A DNA stretch of 64,000 bases. It comes from Sorghum bicolor. Taxonomy: Eukaryota > Streptophyta > Magnoliopsida > Poales > Poaceae. The position numbers and the translations under genes were made by a program. Position 1 is the stretch's first letter, and every line of letters starts with the position of its first letter. Positions 9,747-20,765 of this stretch are shown here, piece by piece. The stretch is taken from positions 62,001 to 126,000 of the forward strand of contig NC_012874.2 in the NCBI RefSeq assembly GCF_000003195.3, in the 5' to 3' direction. Under the pieces are notes generated by a model, which had not been told where the DNA came from, searched no databases, and saw nothing but the letters and a program-made list of their open reading frames with translations.

Positions 9747-12700
9747 ATGGACGATTACGCCCGGGAGATGATGGAGCTCAAGACGCTCGTCACCCGCACC
9801 CTCGAGAAGAAGGGTGTCCTCGCCAAGATTAGGGTTCGTACTTCCCACTTCTTCATTTCCCCAATCCCTCCATTGATCCGGTGCCTTCACCACGCCCCAC
9901 GGATCTAGGTTTTCCTCCCCCTCGGGTTTGGGGATCTACACCTCCGCTTCTGCAATTTCCTTCCCAAATCAGCGCATTTTTTTTTTTCAATTTTTAATGT
10001 GCACATTCTGAGCGCCTTGGCGCTGTTGGGTAAGTTCTTGCTTAGGAATATGAAAGAATGCTCATGCATTGCTCAAGAAAAGTTTTTTCCCCACCACGTC
10101 CAGTTTGTTGTTCTAGTTGCCATTACCAATTCGTGTGCTCATTTTGGTGAAACTCGTTTGGAGCATATGAGGTTGCTCGCACATTGCTGAAGAAAAGACT
10201 AACCTTGTATTATTTTGTTGGTCTGGCTGTCATTACCAATTGGTGTGCTTATTCTTGGCGCAGTCATTAGTTGGAAACGCGTCTGTGTTACTGGAAATCT
10301 TCTTTTTTGTGCTGTGTTGTGACTATTGGACCTACACGTCTTGCTACTTTTGAGTTTCGACTCTAATGGTATGATGTCAGGGAATCTTACTGTAAGCAAC
10401 AACAGTTTCTCTAGAGTTTTTTGGGGAACAAAAGAATCTGTTCTGTGTAACATAGATAAATACAGTTATCATGGGTTTCTATCTTTTTTATTTGTTGAAC
10501 CATGCTATGCTCCATTGAATGCACATACTTCCACCACGTTTTCTGATAATGTTTCTGGCTTCATGACTAGGCTGAGCTAAGAGCAAGCGTGTTTGAAGCC
10601 ATTGAAGAGGAGGATCGGGTGGTGGAGAATGATGATGGCGGGAATCCTGCTTTGCTTGGTAGCTGTAATGACCGAGCTAAGCAACTGCACGCTTCACCTT
10701 CAGGTTTTCCCTTTGAATGTGCTGGCTAACTAGTTGTTTCAAATATGTCTGCGCAAGCCAAAGCTTGTCTCTGATGCACTGTCAAAACACAAGAAAGAAA
10801 AGAGAGCGAGAAAAGCTTGTCTCTTATCCTGTTACGCATATACACCTTCTTTTCTCTCATATGCTGACCTGTAGAAATTTATACTACTGTTCTGAAATAT
10901 TCCAGAAGGACAAAGGTTGCTGCACGATAATCTTCTCCCTGCTGGAAATTGTGACATTTTTTTAGCAAACAATTTAGGACTAAACCTGAAAGATACACAT
11001 CTTTTTTTCCTCCTGATTGATGACTAGCATGAGTCTTTGGATTTGAATGCTTCTGCACTGGTGATAATTCAAAGAAGCATTTCCCTAATTTATTTTGTTG
11101 TCAATGTTTATGTTGTTTTAAGTCCCATCAAGGATATCTCAAATGTTTAAGGTTGTTATGCTGGCCTTAAATGATTTCCATTACTAAGTTTAGCCATGTG
11201 TTTTGCAAGCTGCACATAACATGGAATGGTTTTACATTCTAGGATTTCTGTTGCTTGCAGGTAGGTTACTAACTGCACTTGTATGCGAATACTTGGAGTG
11301 GGCGCAACTAAGTCACACAATGAAAGTTTATTTGCCAGAGTGTAACCTGGTAAGTGGTGACTGTTCCTGATATTTTGTTTTTGCATTTCGGGAATCAACA
11401 TCCATTAATGTTTCTCCGTTTTGTTTGTAAATCAGCCCAAGGACTTCTGGAAGAATGAACTGAAAGATTTTTCTAACAAAAGTGGAGCTGAAGGGAGCAG
11501 GAGTGCTGAAAGTGGTCCAATGCTTTTAGATGTTCTCGAAGGTTATCTGAAATATGAGGTTTATCTCTCGCGTGATCATTAGCAGAAGCAAAAAACATCC
11601 TTTTGTTTCTTTATGTTTCCCAGTAAAGAAAAGGGGAGGGGGGGGGGGGGGAAGCTTTTGGGTAATGTACGGAGGAATCGAAAACACAACACAGGAATAG
11701 GATGAAGATGAGATGATAAAACAGAGGATAGGAAAAACACAGGAAACTTATATAAGGTAGCGTTTGGAACATAGGAATTAGAATCATAGGAATCTTTGGT
11801 AGGCACCAACGAAAAAAAACAATAGCAGCATGTGATTTCACTTGCTGTAGTTGGAACGTGGGTCACTGACACCCTGACAACCTGCGGTACCCTCCTTTTT
11901 TCCTGTCTTATTCACGAGCGCTGCATTGGGCATATGCAAAGGAAACGAAACCAAGAGATCCGAGTAGATGTTTTATTTCCTGTGAAATGTGCATCCCGCT
12001 ACAGTAAAACAGAGGAAAGGAATTGATACTTTCCTGTGTTCCAAAGGTCCAGTTTACTTCCTTTCCTTTGTTTTTAGATTCCTTCAATTTTCCTTCAAAA
12101 ATCCTTTGTTCCAAACTTATTTTTTTCCCAGAAAACTGTGCAGTCATGTATGGATCAAGGTAACAAATCTCTGGCTATAGTTGCTGTTATAGTCAGCTAT
12201 GGCTGTTTTAGGCAATGCACCATTTGTACCCACATTCATTTTAGCTTGTTTTTCCCTGCTATAGTCAGGTATTAGCCTTATGAGAGCTCTGCAACTAAAT
12301 ATCCATAGCCGCCTATTTGTTACACTAGTATGTATCCTCTTATGCATTAGGTTCAGTATGTAGAAAAGGTAGTATATTGAGTTGTGAGCAATAATCCTTC
12401 ATATTATTGGTGTCTTGCTTAATCAAACTGACCAAAAAAATTGATTGTTTGCCACAACTACAATACTCACCAAAGGTGTTTGCCTTAGAACAAAAAGTAG
12501 GTGTTGTTATTCTGGAAGCTTAAGGAGGTAGGTTTATCAAGATCAAGCACATCTTCACCATTTGTAAATTTTCTAGAAAGCTGAAACATTTGGAGAATGT
12601 AGACAATGGTTCGTATAATAACCAGAATGGATAAAAATTGATATACTCTTTTCTGAGTTTGGTCAGTTGTCTAACACTGCATGCATGGGATTTATATTTA

Positions 12701-13950
12701 TAATGCATTTATCATTATCATTGTACTGAGATCTGCCTACATGTGATTTTTCAATCTCAACTTGTTGATGCAAGGCCTGTACTCAAGGTCTCCTTTTGTT
12801 GGTCTGTGGTGCTTGGGGTATGAGCTGCATTTATGCTGCTTTCTGCCTATGACCTTTAGTTTACTTGGCACACAAAATTTGGTTTTGATTTTTTTCCCAG
12901 CTTGGCTTTCACTGTCCTTGAGCAAGTAAAGTTGATTTGCATATTATACTTTATTAATAACAAGTTTTTGATTTTTAACCTCCAAATATAGTCAGTATGC
13001 TCTAGCTTAAAAGTTTCGGGTTTCTACATCAATCCTTCGGTCATCTAAATATGTTATTTTGGACAGAATTTGTCTCAAACAAGGATGGGTGGGAGGAGGA
13101 TGATGAGTTCAGAGTCTGATCCATCACTAACTGCTGAACATCGGAGCATGAGGAGGCCACCATCAGCATCAGTTGGGAGCCTGCCTCCTATGGGGAGGTA
13201 AGCATGATGCCGTACTGCTGTGCCTTTGTAATTATGCACACCTATTTGTTTTTGGCATTAGATATTTAGATGTGAGTGTGACATATATTACTTTGAAATT
13301 GCCAGGCCAATCTCTTCATTGCAGGCATCAGGTTTGTGCATTGCTATGCAATCGTTTCAGTTTATGATATGTAGCTGTGTTCCAAATTCTGAAACAAGTG
13401 CCCTTGGTATGTACATGTACTTTCAGACCGCAGAGGGGGATCTTCAGCTTCAAATAACACAAGGAAAGATGAGTACAACTGGAGATACGATGCTGATGAT
13501 ATATCTGAAGAGGTGCTACGGGCATCGGCTGCTCTAGAAAGTGTCCAGTTAGACCGAAAATCTCGGAATCTGCCGACATCTTGGAGGTAGGTGGGAACGA
13601 CTGATTAATCGCCCCTCCATAATATGCTATTGCTTTTTGGCCGAGAAGAACATGTGATGAGGCCTTTTTTACTTTCCAAAAAGTACCAAATTTTTTTTCA
13701 AGATTTCCATCACATCGAATTTTATGGCACATGCATGGAATATTAAATATAAATGAAAACAAAAACTAATTACACAGTTTGCTTGTAATTTGCGAGACGA
13801 ATCTCTTAAGTCTAGTTAGTTTATGATTGGACAATATTTATCAAATACTAACGAAAGTGCTACAGTACCTGAAACCAAAAAATTTTGCCAACTGAACAAG
13901 GCCTGAATGTATGGTGTCTTTGCAGGCATTCAGGGGATGGCTCCGAGTAA
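9747..13950 (+). CDS. TON1: TONNEAU1 (TON1) LisH/FOP-type microtubule-organisation protein
   Basis: TON1 is a small cortical protein related to human centrosomal FOP. It binds centrin and TRM proteins and is needed for preprophase band formation and ordered cortical microtubules. Exons: 9747-9833, 10571-10703, 11261-11349, 11436-11558, 13067-13197, 13306-13331, 13427-13586, 13926-13950. They total 774 nt, giving 257 residues, close to the Arabidopsis proteins. The N-terminus MDDYAREMMELKTLVTRTLE and the following AELRASVFEAIEEEDRV are hallmarks of the family. The LisH-like dimerisation segment follows (LLTALVCEYLEWAQLSHTMK). The C-terminal half is Ser/Arg-rich and ends SGDGSE. The ATG at 9747 is the first residue of the conserved N-terminus. 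One exon is a 26-nt microexon. A small DNA transposon fills most of the last intron, and a Helitron/MITE pair ends about 190 bp upstream. Confidence 0.95.
11559..13066 (+). other. Large TON1 intron 4 with a run of G and degenerate repeats
   Basis: Intron of 1.5 kb between TON1 exons 4 and 5. A run of about twelve G (11640-11652) is followed by GTTTGGAACATAGGAATTAG near 11762 and the roughly inverted TTCCTGTGTTCCAAAG at 12030-12046. This suggests a decayed Tourist-type element, but clean ends and target duplication are absent. No coding sequence recognised. Confidence 0.35.
13661..13903. mobile_element. GGCCTTGTTTAG-family element in the last TON1 intron
   Basis: Starts GGCCTTTTTTACTTTCC and ends TTTTGCCAACTGAACAAGGCC, with the family core between. 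TGA lies directly on both sides (13658-13660 and 13904-13906), a 3-bp target duplication. It makes up 243 of the 339 intron bases and ends only 22 bases before the intron's 3' end, so it may supply part of the branch-site region. Confidence 0.85.
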
Positions 13951-14344
13951 CAAGCAACAAGGATTTGGAGCTGGATGCTTGACTGACCCTGTATCGTGTA
14001 ATTTGTATACCACTCATTTGCGGTGGTACAATGCTTGGATTGCTGTTATATTATTAGGGAGATGCTACACTGGTTATGTATGGTTGTCCTGTAACGAACA
14101 AAACAAATCAAGTATTACAGTTTGTTGAACTATGGGTGGACTTGATCCGATAAGATTGAATTGGCACCTCAGATTATTAGGGTATATATTATTTATTTCA
14201 TACTTATTTGTTGGGTTCCGAGAGAGTTAGATTGTCATACATCGCGATGGACAAATTCGCTATTGACATAGCAATTACAGTAGCAGGTAGACAATTACCA
14301 CTCCTATGTTTTTCGAATCAATTGAAACAATGTGCACTCAAAAC

Positions 14345-14683
14345 TACCTTTGAGGTATTCAAATTATAAGATATTGTTCTTGATGATAAAGAAAAGAAGA
14401 CAATCTCTTTGTAAGGATCAAATCCGAGAAAATCAACAGGGTAGATGTCTACTTCGGCCTTATTATCTTTGTTGGCTTTATCAAGGATAATCACATCAGC
14501 ATTGTCAAAGTCCCATCCATCATCGAGAACAAACTCATTGTCGTCGTCATGTGCAGCAACAACAACAGGTGTTGCTTCTAATTCCTCCTTGTTATAATAA
14601 GGGATGACCCTCCATTCATCATTAGCAAAGATGTGACTGTGAAGAGGAGGAGGTTTTGCCGGCAGCGGTTCGAGGCTGATGTT
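14345..14683 (-). pseudogene. Inverted partial copy of the neighbouring F-box gene (3' part)
   Basis: The minus-strand translation NISLEPLPAKPPPLHSHIFA, DEWRVIPYYNKEELEA, YPVDFLGFDPYKEIVFF and SLSSRTISYNLNTSKV is clearly homologous to the plus-strand exon at 16307-16976 (for example [16 protein letters not shown] and [17 protein letters not shown]). Only about 113 residues are kept; no F-box or first exon is attached. It is open through this stretch but lacks a plausible start. Most likely a remnant of an inverted duplication whose better-preserved partner begins 360 bp away. Confidence 0.75.
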
Positions 14684-15045
14684 CTGATCGACACATATGC
14701 ATGATCGAGCATGAATGCATGATTCATATATGCCGGCCGGCGGCCCAGCCACATGCATGCGTGTATATGGGATGAAATTAATGAGGGCCGGATGGATCGT
14801 AGGAGGAAACGCATGCGCAGCGCGCAGATCGTATCGATCATCTCATCTCAACGGCGGGGATGGATGCATACAAATCGGACGACTCTGTCTCTAGCTAGCT
14901 GACTGCGCATCGACCGGTATGCTGCGCCGCCCTCCATTATCTCCCTCGTATGCTATAGCTATACGCATGCATGCATCTCCCTTCTCCGTAGCCCCTCACC
15001 TCTCCAATCCAATCCATTATTGGCGGACTTGGTGGAGATCGATCG

Positions 15046-16976
15046 ATGCCGATGGAGCAGTTACCTGACGACATGCTCGCCAATGTCCTGGGCCGCCTCC
15101 CTCCCAGCAGCCTCCTCCTGCGCGCCCATCTCCTCCTTCTCCGCCTCGACGCCTTCTACTGCATCAACCTCGACCTCATCGAGCGGCTGACATATTTCTT
15201 CGCACGCCCTTCGGCAGCGCGTCGAATCCCCGGTGGCCCCCTCGACTTCTTGGAAGAACCTCACTCTTCCGTTCTGGAAGTCGAGGATCACTGCAATGGT
15301 CTGCTCTTGGTGTGCGACATGGTGGTCAACCCTGCCACACGGCAATGGGCCGACTTGCCTACCTCCCCGGAACCATCCATTGTCCACATGCTTGGGGTCA
15401 CCGGCGTCACCATGGATCAGGAGAACGACGGCACCGGCCATTTGTTGTTTCCACGCTTTTACCTTGTGTATGATCCCATGGCGGAGTCGTCGCAGCACTT
15501 CGAGGTATTTCTTATCCCCTTACTTGGACGCGATCTTCTGGGCAACATCACCATCGACCTTGAGGCGCAAGAATGGCCACCCACGACATTCAAAACCCAC
15601 GTCTTCTCGTCGAGGAGATGGAGGTGGGAGGAGAGGTCCTTGCTCCGCCAAGGGGAGCCTGCGGGGACCATAGCCGATATGCTGCTGCAATCTGATTGTT
15701 GGGACCACAAGGCCGCCTATTTCCGGGGAGCACTCTATGTGCATTGTCAAAACGATTCTGTCATGAGGTAATATATAGATATAGCCGCTAGCTAGCTAGC
15801 TAGCTCATACGCATCATATTGTTTCATCTATTATTCATTCTTAATTGTCCAACTACAACTGCATGCATGCTATACACACACACACACACAACACATTCAT
15901 GCTTCTTGCAATTAACTAGTGGACAGGTAAAAAGTTCATTCATAAAAGTGAAAAAAAACATTGAAAACTTCGAGAAACAATAGTGTACATTTGAGAGAAT
16001 TCGTGTGACAGGTGACAAGGATTCAGATATAGGAATAAAATGTGTTTTTGCAACAAGATCAGTTGGCTGCTTGATATTGCCTTCAACTCCATGTTTCCAC
16101 TAGTATGATCATAGTGGTGATGGGTGTTCAGTATATAAGCCAAGTTTAGGTTTCTCTTTTTTCCAATGCATTTATTATAGGCATAGCTTCAGAAGGATCC
16201 ATGAGTCCAACGGTTCCACTATCAAAATCATGCATAGTTATCTCAAATGCAAGAGTTACCTACATATAAACCAGGACAGTTGCTGATGAATATTTATTAA
16301 TTGTAGGATAGCCTTATCCAATGACAAGTATCAAATGATGAGATCTCCAGTGACACGGAGCAAACTTGGTGCTGAGCATGCTACCTTTTACTTGGGGAAA
16401 TCAGAGAGAGGGGTGTACTCTGCGTTACTTTATTGGGACGACTTTGGTAGCTATCCCCACTTTCGAGTCTGGTCACTTAAGGAGGAGGAAGAGATCAATG
16501 ATGGAAATCACATTATTCACATGGAGTGGGTGTTGAAGACTAACATCAGCCTTGAACCGCTGCTGGCAAACCCTCCTCCTCTTCACAGTTGTCACAGCTT
16601 TGTTGGTGATGAATGGAGGGTCATCCGTAACTATAACGACGAGGAATTAGACGCACCACCTGCTGCTACTGCACATGATCATGACAATGAGTTTGCTGCT
16701 GCTGAATGGGACTTTGACAAGGCTGATAAGATTGTCCTTGAAGCCAACAAAGATAAGGCCACTAAAGCAGACACCTACCCTGTTGATTTTATCGGATTTC
16801 ATCCTTATAAAAACATTGTCTTCTTTTCCTTGTCATCAAGGACAACATCTTATAATTTGACTACCTCAAAGGTTCAACAATTGGGCGGCGACGTATGCCT
16901 ACCAGTGGGCATAAGAACATGTTTCCCATACACACCATGCTGGCTGACCATGGGGGGACTATTTGAAAACAGTTAA
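15046..16976 (+). CDS. F-box-like protein (grass-expanded family), two exons
   Basis: Exons 15046-15767 and 16307-16976 join in phase (AG|G) to give 463 residues. The start [20 protein letters not shown] is the first helix of an F-box, through which such proteins bind SKP1 in SCF ubiquitin ligases. The usual middle of the F-box (a Ser-x-x-Cys-x-x-x-Trp segment) appears to be missing: the sequence jumps from LPPSSL to [20 protein letters not shown]. Downstream it has family landmarks such as [33 protein letters not shown] and [20 protein letters not shown]. The substrate is unknown. The intron holds microsatellites and an antisense glyoxalase II fragment. A partial inverted copy lies upstream. 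SKP1 binding may be weakened by the shortened F-box. Confidence 0.75.
15768..16077 (+). other. F-box gene intron, microsatellite part
   Basis: Begins with the donor GTAATATATAG, then (TAGC)n at 15788-15804 and (CA)n at 15875-15889. The rest is AT-rich with no further recognisable content until the glyoxalase II fragment. Confidence 0.5.
16078..16258 (-). pseudogene. Glyoxalase II (hydroxyacylglutathione hydrolase) fragment
   Basis: Read on the minus strand, this intronic stretch gives [20 protein letters not shown] (about 16228-16169) and, after a frame change, [21 protein letters not shown] (16140-16078). The HHxYDH motif is the metal-binding signature of the metallo-beta-lactamase fold, and both segments match the N-terminal part of the organellar glyoxalase II family. 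The upstream end also resembles the family (DNYA region) but is degraded. Frameshifts, stops and the absence of the rest of the enzyme show a dead fragment. It lies antisense inside the F-box gene intron, 48 bases from the acceptor. Confidence 0.7.
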
Positions 16977-17219
16977 TATAAGTGGCTGGCTTAATTGTAT
17001 CAAATATATTTACACTCTATTTGTTTGTTTATTTGGAGCTACATGTTGATCCCCAGCCACTTGCTATAAGTATATGTAATAATCAGAGTATTGCTTTCAA
17101 ATATTTGTGCCTAAGTATCCACTTGCTATAACATAAATATTTGTGCCTAAGTATCGTTGATAGTACATAAGCCTTTAGTCTTCATGGCTTTCATCGCATA
17201 ACAAAGGTAGTCGTGACTC
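16977..17219. other. F-box gene 3' flank
   Basis: AT-rich DNA with a short direct duplication (AAATATTTGTGCCTAAGTAT occurs at about 17098 and 17137). No gene seen. Confidence 0.4.
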
Positions 17220-17227
17220 ATCAAGAG

Positions 17228-17410
17228 TCCATATGGCAATGGAGACCCGAAACCCGATTCCCCGCGGGGAATTCCTCTGCTGGGGATCGGGGATGGTAAA
17301 GATTTGCTCCCCACGGGGAGACCAACGAGGAAAATTCCCTCCCCATCAGGTCTAGTGGGTTCAGGGACGTTCCTCTTGTCCCCGTGCCCGAAACCCGCAA
17401 ACCCGCCCCG

Positions 17411-17442
<32 letters not shown>

Positions 17443-18291
17443 GGATCCCACTCAGGGGCTCAGCCCAAGACGCTAGGTCCAAGTCCAATATCCAGCCCAA
17501 CTAGCAGGGAGTATATATTGCAAACTAACCCTAACTCGGTAACTCCACATGCATCAACTCCAGCTCCCAATCCCAGGCTCCTAGTCCCGAGCCGCCACCC
17601 CCACCTGCTAGGCCGCCAGCCGGCCAGCGCTCTGGAACCAACGCCCAACAGCTCCCACTCCCAAAGTCCTAGTCCGGCCTCTGGCGGCGGCCGATCGGCC
17701 AGGCACTGAGGTGCAGGCAGGAGCGGGAGGTGGCCACCACCACCGAGCCGTGCGACATGCGAGTCCATGCATCCACCGCGCTGGCAGCAGGCGTAGGTCC
17801 AGGTGCGGTCGTGCGGGTTGCCAGGTCCACGGCAAGCGTAGGTCCAGGTGTGGCTCCAGGTGCGGGTGCGGCCGCGCGGGTCCGTCGTCCGCTGGATGTT
17901 GTTCTATGATAACATGTGCTTGCTTGTAGCCTTGCGGCCTTGCTGGATGTTGTTCTATGCTAGACTGCTAGTAGCTTGGACTTGGAATGGATGGCTAGAA
18001 GCCATGATCTGTCATCTGTGAGACTATGAGAAACTAAGAATGTGATTGGTTGTATGCTATGATTATAATGTGTGTATGAACTTTAGATGATAATTGATAA
18101 TCGTGTGTTAGTCACATGTGTTGTTCTATTGCTTTTATCTTGTTTACTGTCGGGTATGGGGATCCCTGTCGGGGACCAATTCCCCGCGGGGAACGGAGAT
18201 GGGAGAAAAAATTCACCCGACATTCTTCGCGGGGACGGGGTCGGGGATGGTGGGTCAATCCCCAACGGGGAATTCACCATTGCCATCTTGA
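17228..18291. mobile_element. Non-autonomous hAT element, 1.06 kb
   Basis: Terminal inverted repeats: left TCCATATGGCAATGG; right, as inverse complement, TCAAGATGGCAATGG. An exact 8-bp target duplication ATCAAGAG flanks the element (17220-17227 and 18292-18299), as expected for hAT. Both subterminal regions carry GGGGAATT / CCCCGCGGGG-type repeats typical of grass hAT ends. The interior holds a (TA)n run at 17413-17440 and a GC-rich segment (17500-17900) with no recognisable transposase. Confidence 0.88.
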
Positions 18292-18430
18292 ATCAAGAGC
18301 CATGCTCACCAATATCAAAACCTCACAAAAGTATCGGCTTGATATACATGTGCTACTGCTCAAGATATAATAAGTTAATTTCATAAAACTACAACTAATT
18401 GTGCCCAACAGCCTGAGTATCAAGGAACTA

Positions 18431-18670
18431 CTCCCTCCATCCCAAATTGTAAGTCGTTTGACTTTTTTTATCCCAAGTTTGACCAACTCGTCTTATTCAA
18501 AAAATTTGTGCAAATATAGTCAAATTTAAGTCATTCTTGAAGAACTTTTATTAATAAACCAATACACAACAAAAAAAAGTAATATTTTGTATAAAACTTT
18601 GAATAAGACGGGTGGTCAAACTTGATATTAAAAAAGTCAAACGACTTACAATTTGGGATGATGGATTGAG
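18431..18670. mobile_element. Stowaway-type MITE, 240 bp
   Basis: Starts CTCCCTCCATCCCAAATTGT and ends ACAATTTGGGATGATGGATTGAG, long inverted repeats continuing through GTCGTTTGAC / GTCAAACGAC. TA dinucleotides flank both ends (18429-18430, 18671-18672), the Tc1/mariner-type duplication. Confidence 0.88.
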
Positions 18671-18671
18671 T

Positions 18672-19190
18672 ACCTGATAGCCGTAAGGTGTGGTGTGGCA
18701 CAACTGGCTTGCTAAGCTCCAACTGCTCAGTGCTGCTCCGTTTGATGATGGCCATGCCATTGCTTGGTGGTTGCGGGTTAGGAAGATGATACAGAAGGCG
18801 CTCAGAAGAGGTTTCGATTCGTTCTTCTTCCTAATGGGCTAGACTTTATGGAAGAAGCGCAATGCTCGGACTTTCAGTGGCGTCACGACGCCGGCCTCTC
18901 AACTGGTGCTGCTGATCTAGGAGGTGGCGGATGCTTGGTGCAAGGCGGGGTTCAGACACCTTGCAGGCCCGTTGGCGGGTTTCTCAACTGCTCGCTGCCC
19001 GAGACTCCAGTTTGGGTGCAAATTTGTTTTCAGATATAATCGCAAGCACCTCTTGTTGCTGTTTTTATGCTTTTCTTTGCTCGGCTTCGGTATCCACCGT
19101 TACTGTTTCCTAGCTTGTTGTTGTTTTAAACAAACTGTATCCTACTTAATAAAAAACACGCCTACGGCGTGATCACAAAAAAAATTACTA
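18672..19190 (+). mobile_element. LINE (non-LTR retrotransposon) 3' remnant
   Basis: The plus strand translates to pieces resembling the C-terminal zinc-binding/RNase H-adjacent region of plant LINEs (TLWKKRNARTFSG about 18842-18880, then EVADAWCKAGFRHLA at 18919-18965), with frame breaks and a stop. The stretch ends in an untranslated tail and A-rich sequence (ATCACAAAAAAAATT) near 19185. The 5' end is truncated, as is usual for LINE insertions. Exact left boundary unknown. Confidence 0.6.
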
Positions 19191-20519
19191 GACCCACATG
19201 TCAGCCAGACAACCACACAAGTTATGTGTGTGGACCCACACGTGGATTTGTGTACCTAACATGTGGGTCAATGGAGAATGTTTTAGGTTTGTGAAACTAA
19301 TCTCATGTGTTATGGCTCCTTAATAGTTTGTCATTAATATCTATAGTTTTGTAAAATAAATTCTTAGTAAAAGCCTCTAGTTTTTTTGCCAATATTTTAA
19401 GGAAGTGTTTTCTCCAAAACTCAACAGAGAAATATTGCCTCGAACGTTTGCAAAGAGAACACCATAAGCATTCGAATTTGGGGGTATCAAACCATAACAA
19501 GTGTGCGTGCCTATATTTTTTCAAAGACTCGCAAGCTTCATCTTTCCATATTTTGATGTCGATTTTGGGTTCTCCACTTTGAGGGTGGATTGCATTGGAA
19601 AACAACAGTTGGGTAAATATATGTAACCCGCAAGCCCGCAAAGCACTGAGTATGTTTGTTTTCGGAGAGCCACTTCCTGCATAGGGAAATAATTATATAG
19701 CTACTTAAGATTGACACCGCGAGACATTACTTGTGGTTTTTCTTGACCTCATCTGCGTTTGAAATGAATGTGAATGTATGTTCCATCAGCTGAGGTCTTT
19801 CTACACAATGAAGAGTGAGGCTACCAAAGTCCGCAACGAGCAAGATAAAACAACTCAGGATCCTTCTCCCTTGACACCTCTTGTCCGTGTTTTGAAACTA
19901 CGACCGACTAGTAAATTTATAATCTGTGCGTCTAAGCTTGGATGGTGGTGTGCAAAGAGGACACAAGGATGTATATTGGTTCGGACGGAATTTCCCTGCT
20001 CATGTTACTCTGCACGGTTGTTCGTAATAGGAGTTACAAATGGGTGAGAGAGGGATAGGTCTCCCAAGTCTTTATGGAGTATGTGAATGTGTAATCTGAT
20101 GTATGTGTAGGCTCGATGGTTCCATGACTCCATGCCTGAGAAAGGAGTCCCGCCTCCCCTTTTATAAGCTAAGGGGAGGGTACGGGTTACATACTTGGTC
20201 AAGGAGAGCAAAAGAGAAAAATAAGAGAAGCTAAAAGAGGAAAAAGGGTTTCAGGGGGTCATCCCATCTCCTCCTTGTAGTGCGGGTCCCACCAACCTTG
20301 TAAATCCTATAGATGATGATCGGGATGCAGAACCAAGGTTGTGATCGCTAAGATTCATATAGATGTAAAAAATTCGCTCCGATCCATGCTATTCTTTTTA
20401 GGTAAAAATTTCTTGCAGATATAGATATTTTGTAAGCTAGCTATGGAGGCCATGGGGTGCACCAGCATTCACGCAAAAAGCGGCTCACCTGGCCGAGCCT
20501 AGCGTTGCATGCTGCATTA
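19191..20519. other. Intergenic stretch without a supported gene
   Basis: GACCCACATGTCAG at 19191-19204 is mirrored by CTAACATGTGGGTC at 19256-19269, a small foldback. The minus-strand open frame at 19303-19641 has no recognisable domain. No other content identified. Confidence 0.35.
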
Positions 20520-20724
20520 GGCCAGTCTCAATGCATAGTTTCGTGGCACAGTTACTAAGACTATAAACTAGGTAACCGACCCATATGAGTTTATGAGGAT
20601 GAAACTTCTCTCTCATCTGATGAAACTCCTTCATTTAATGATCCTGTCAAGTCAGCAATTTTGCTTATGTGACACCCTATTTAATATGCATGACATTCTC
20701 ATGAAACATGCATTGAGACTGACC
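20520..20724. mobile_element. Tourist-like MITE (GGCCAGTCTCAATGC family), 205 bp
   Basis: Left end GGCCAGTCTCAATGCATAGT and right end ATGCATTGAGACTGACC are inverted complements. TTA flanks both sides (20517-20519, 20725-20727), the duplication preferred by Tourist/PIF-type elements. Non-coding. Confidence 0.85.
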
Positions 20725-20765
20725 TTAGGCCGATGCGTAATTACCGCAAGGTGCATGCAGGTCGT

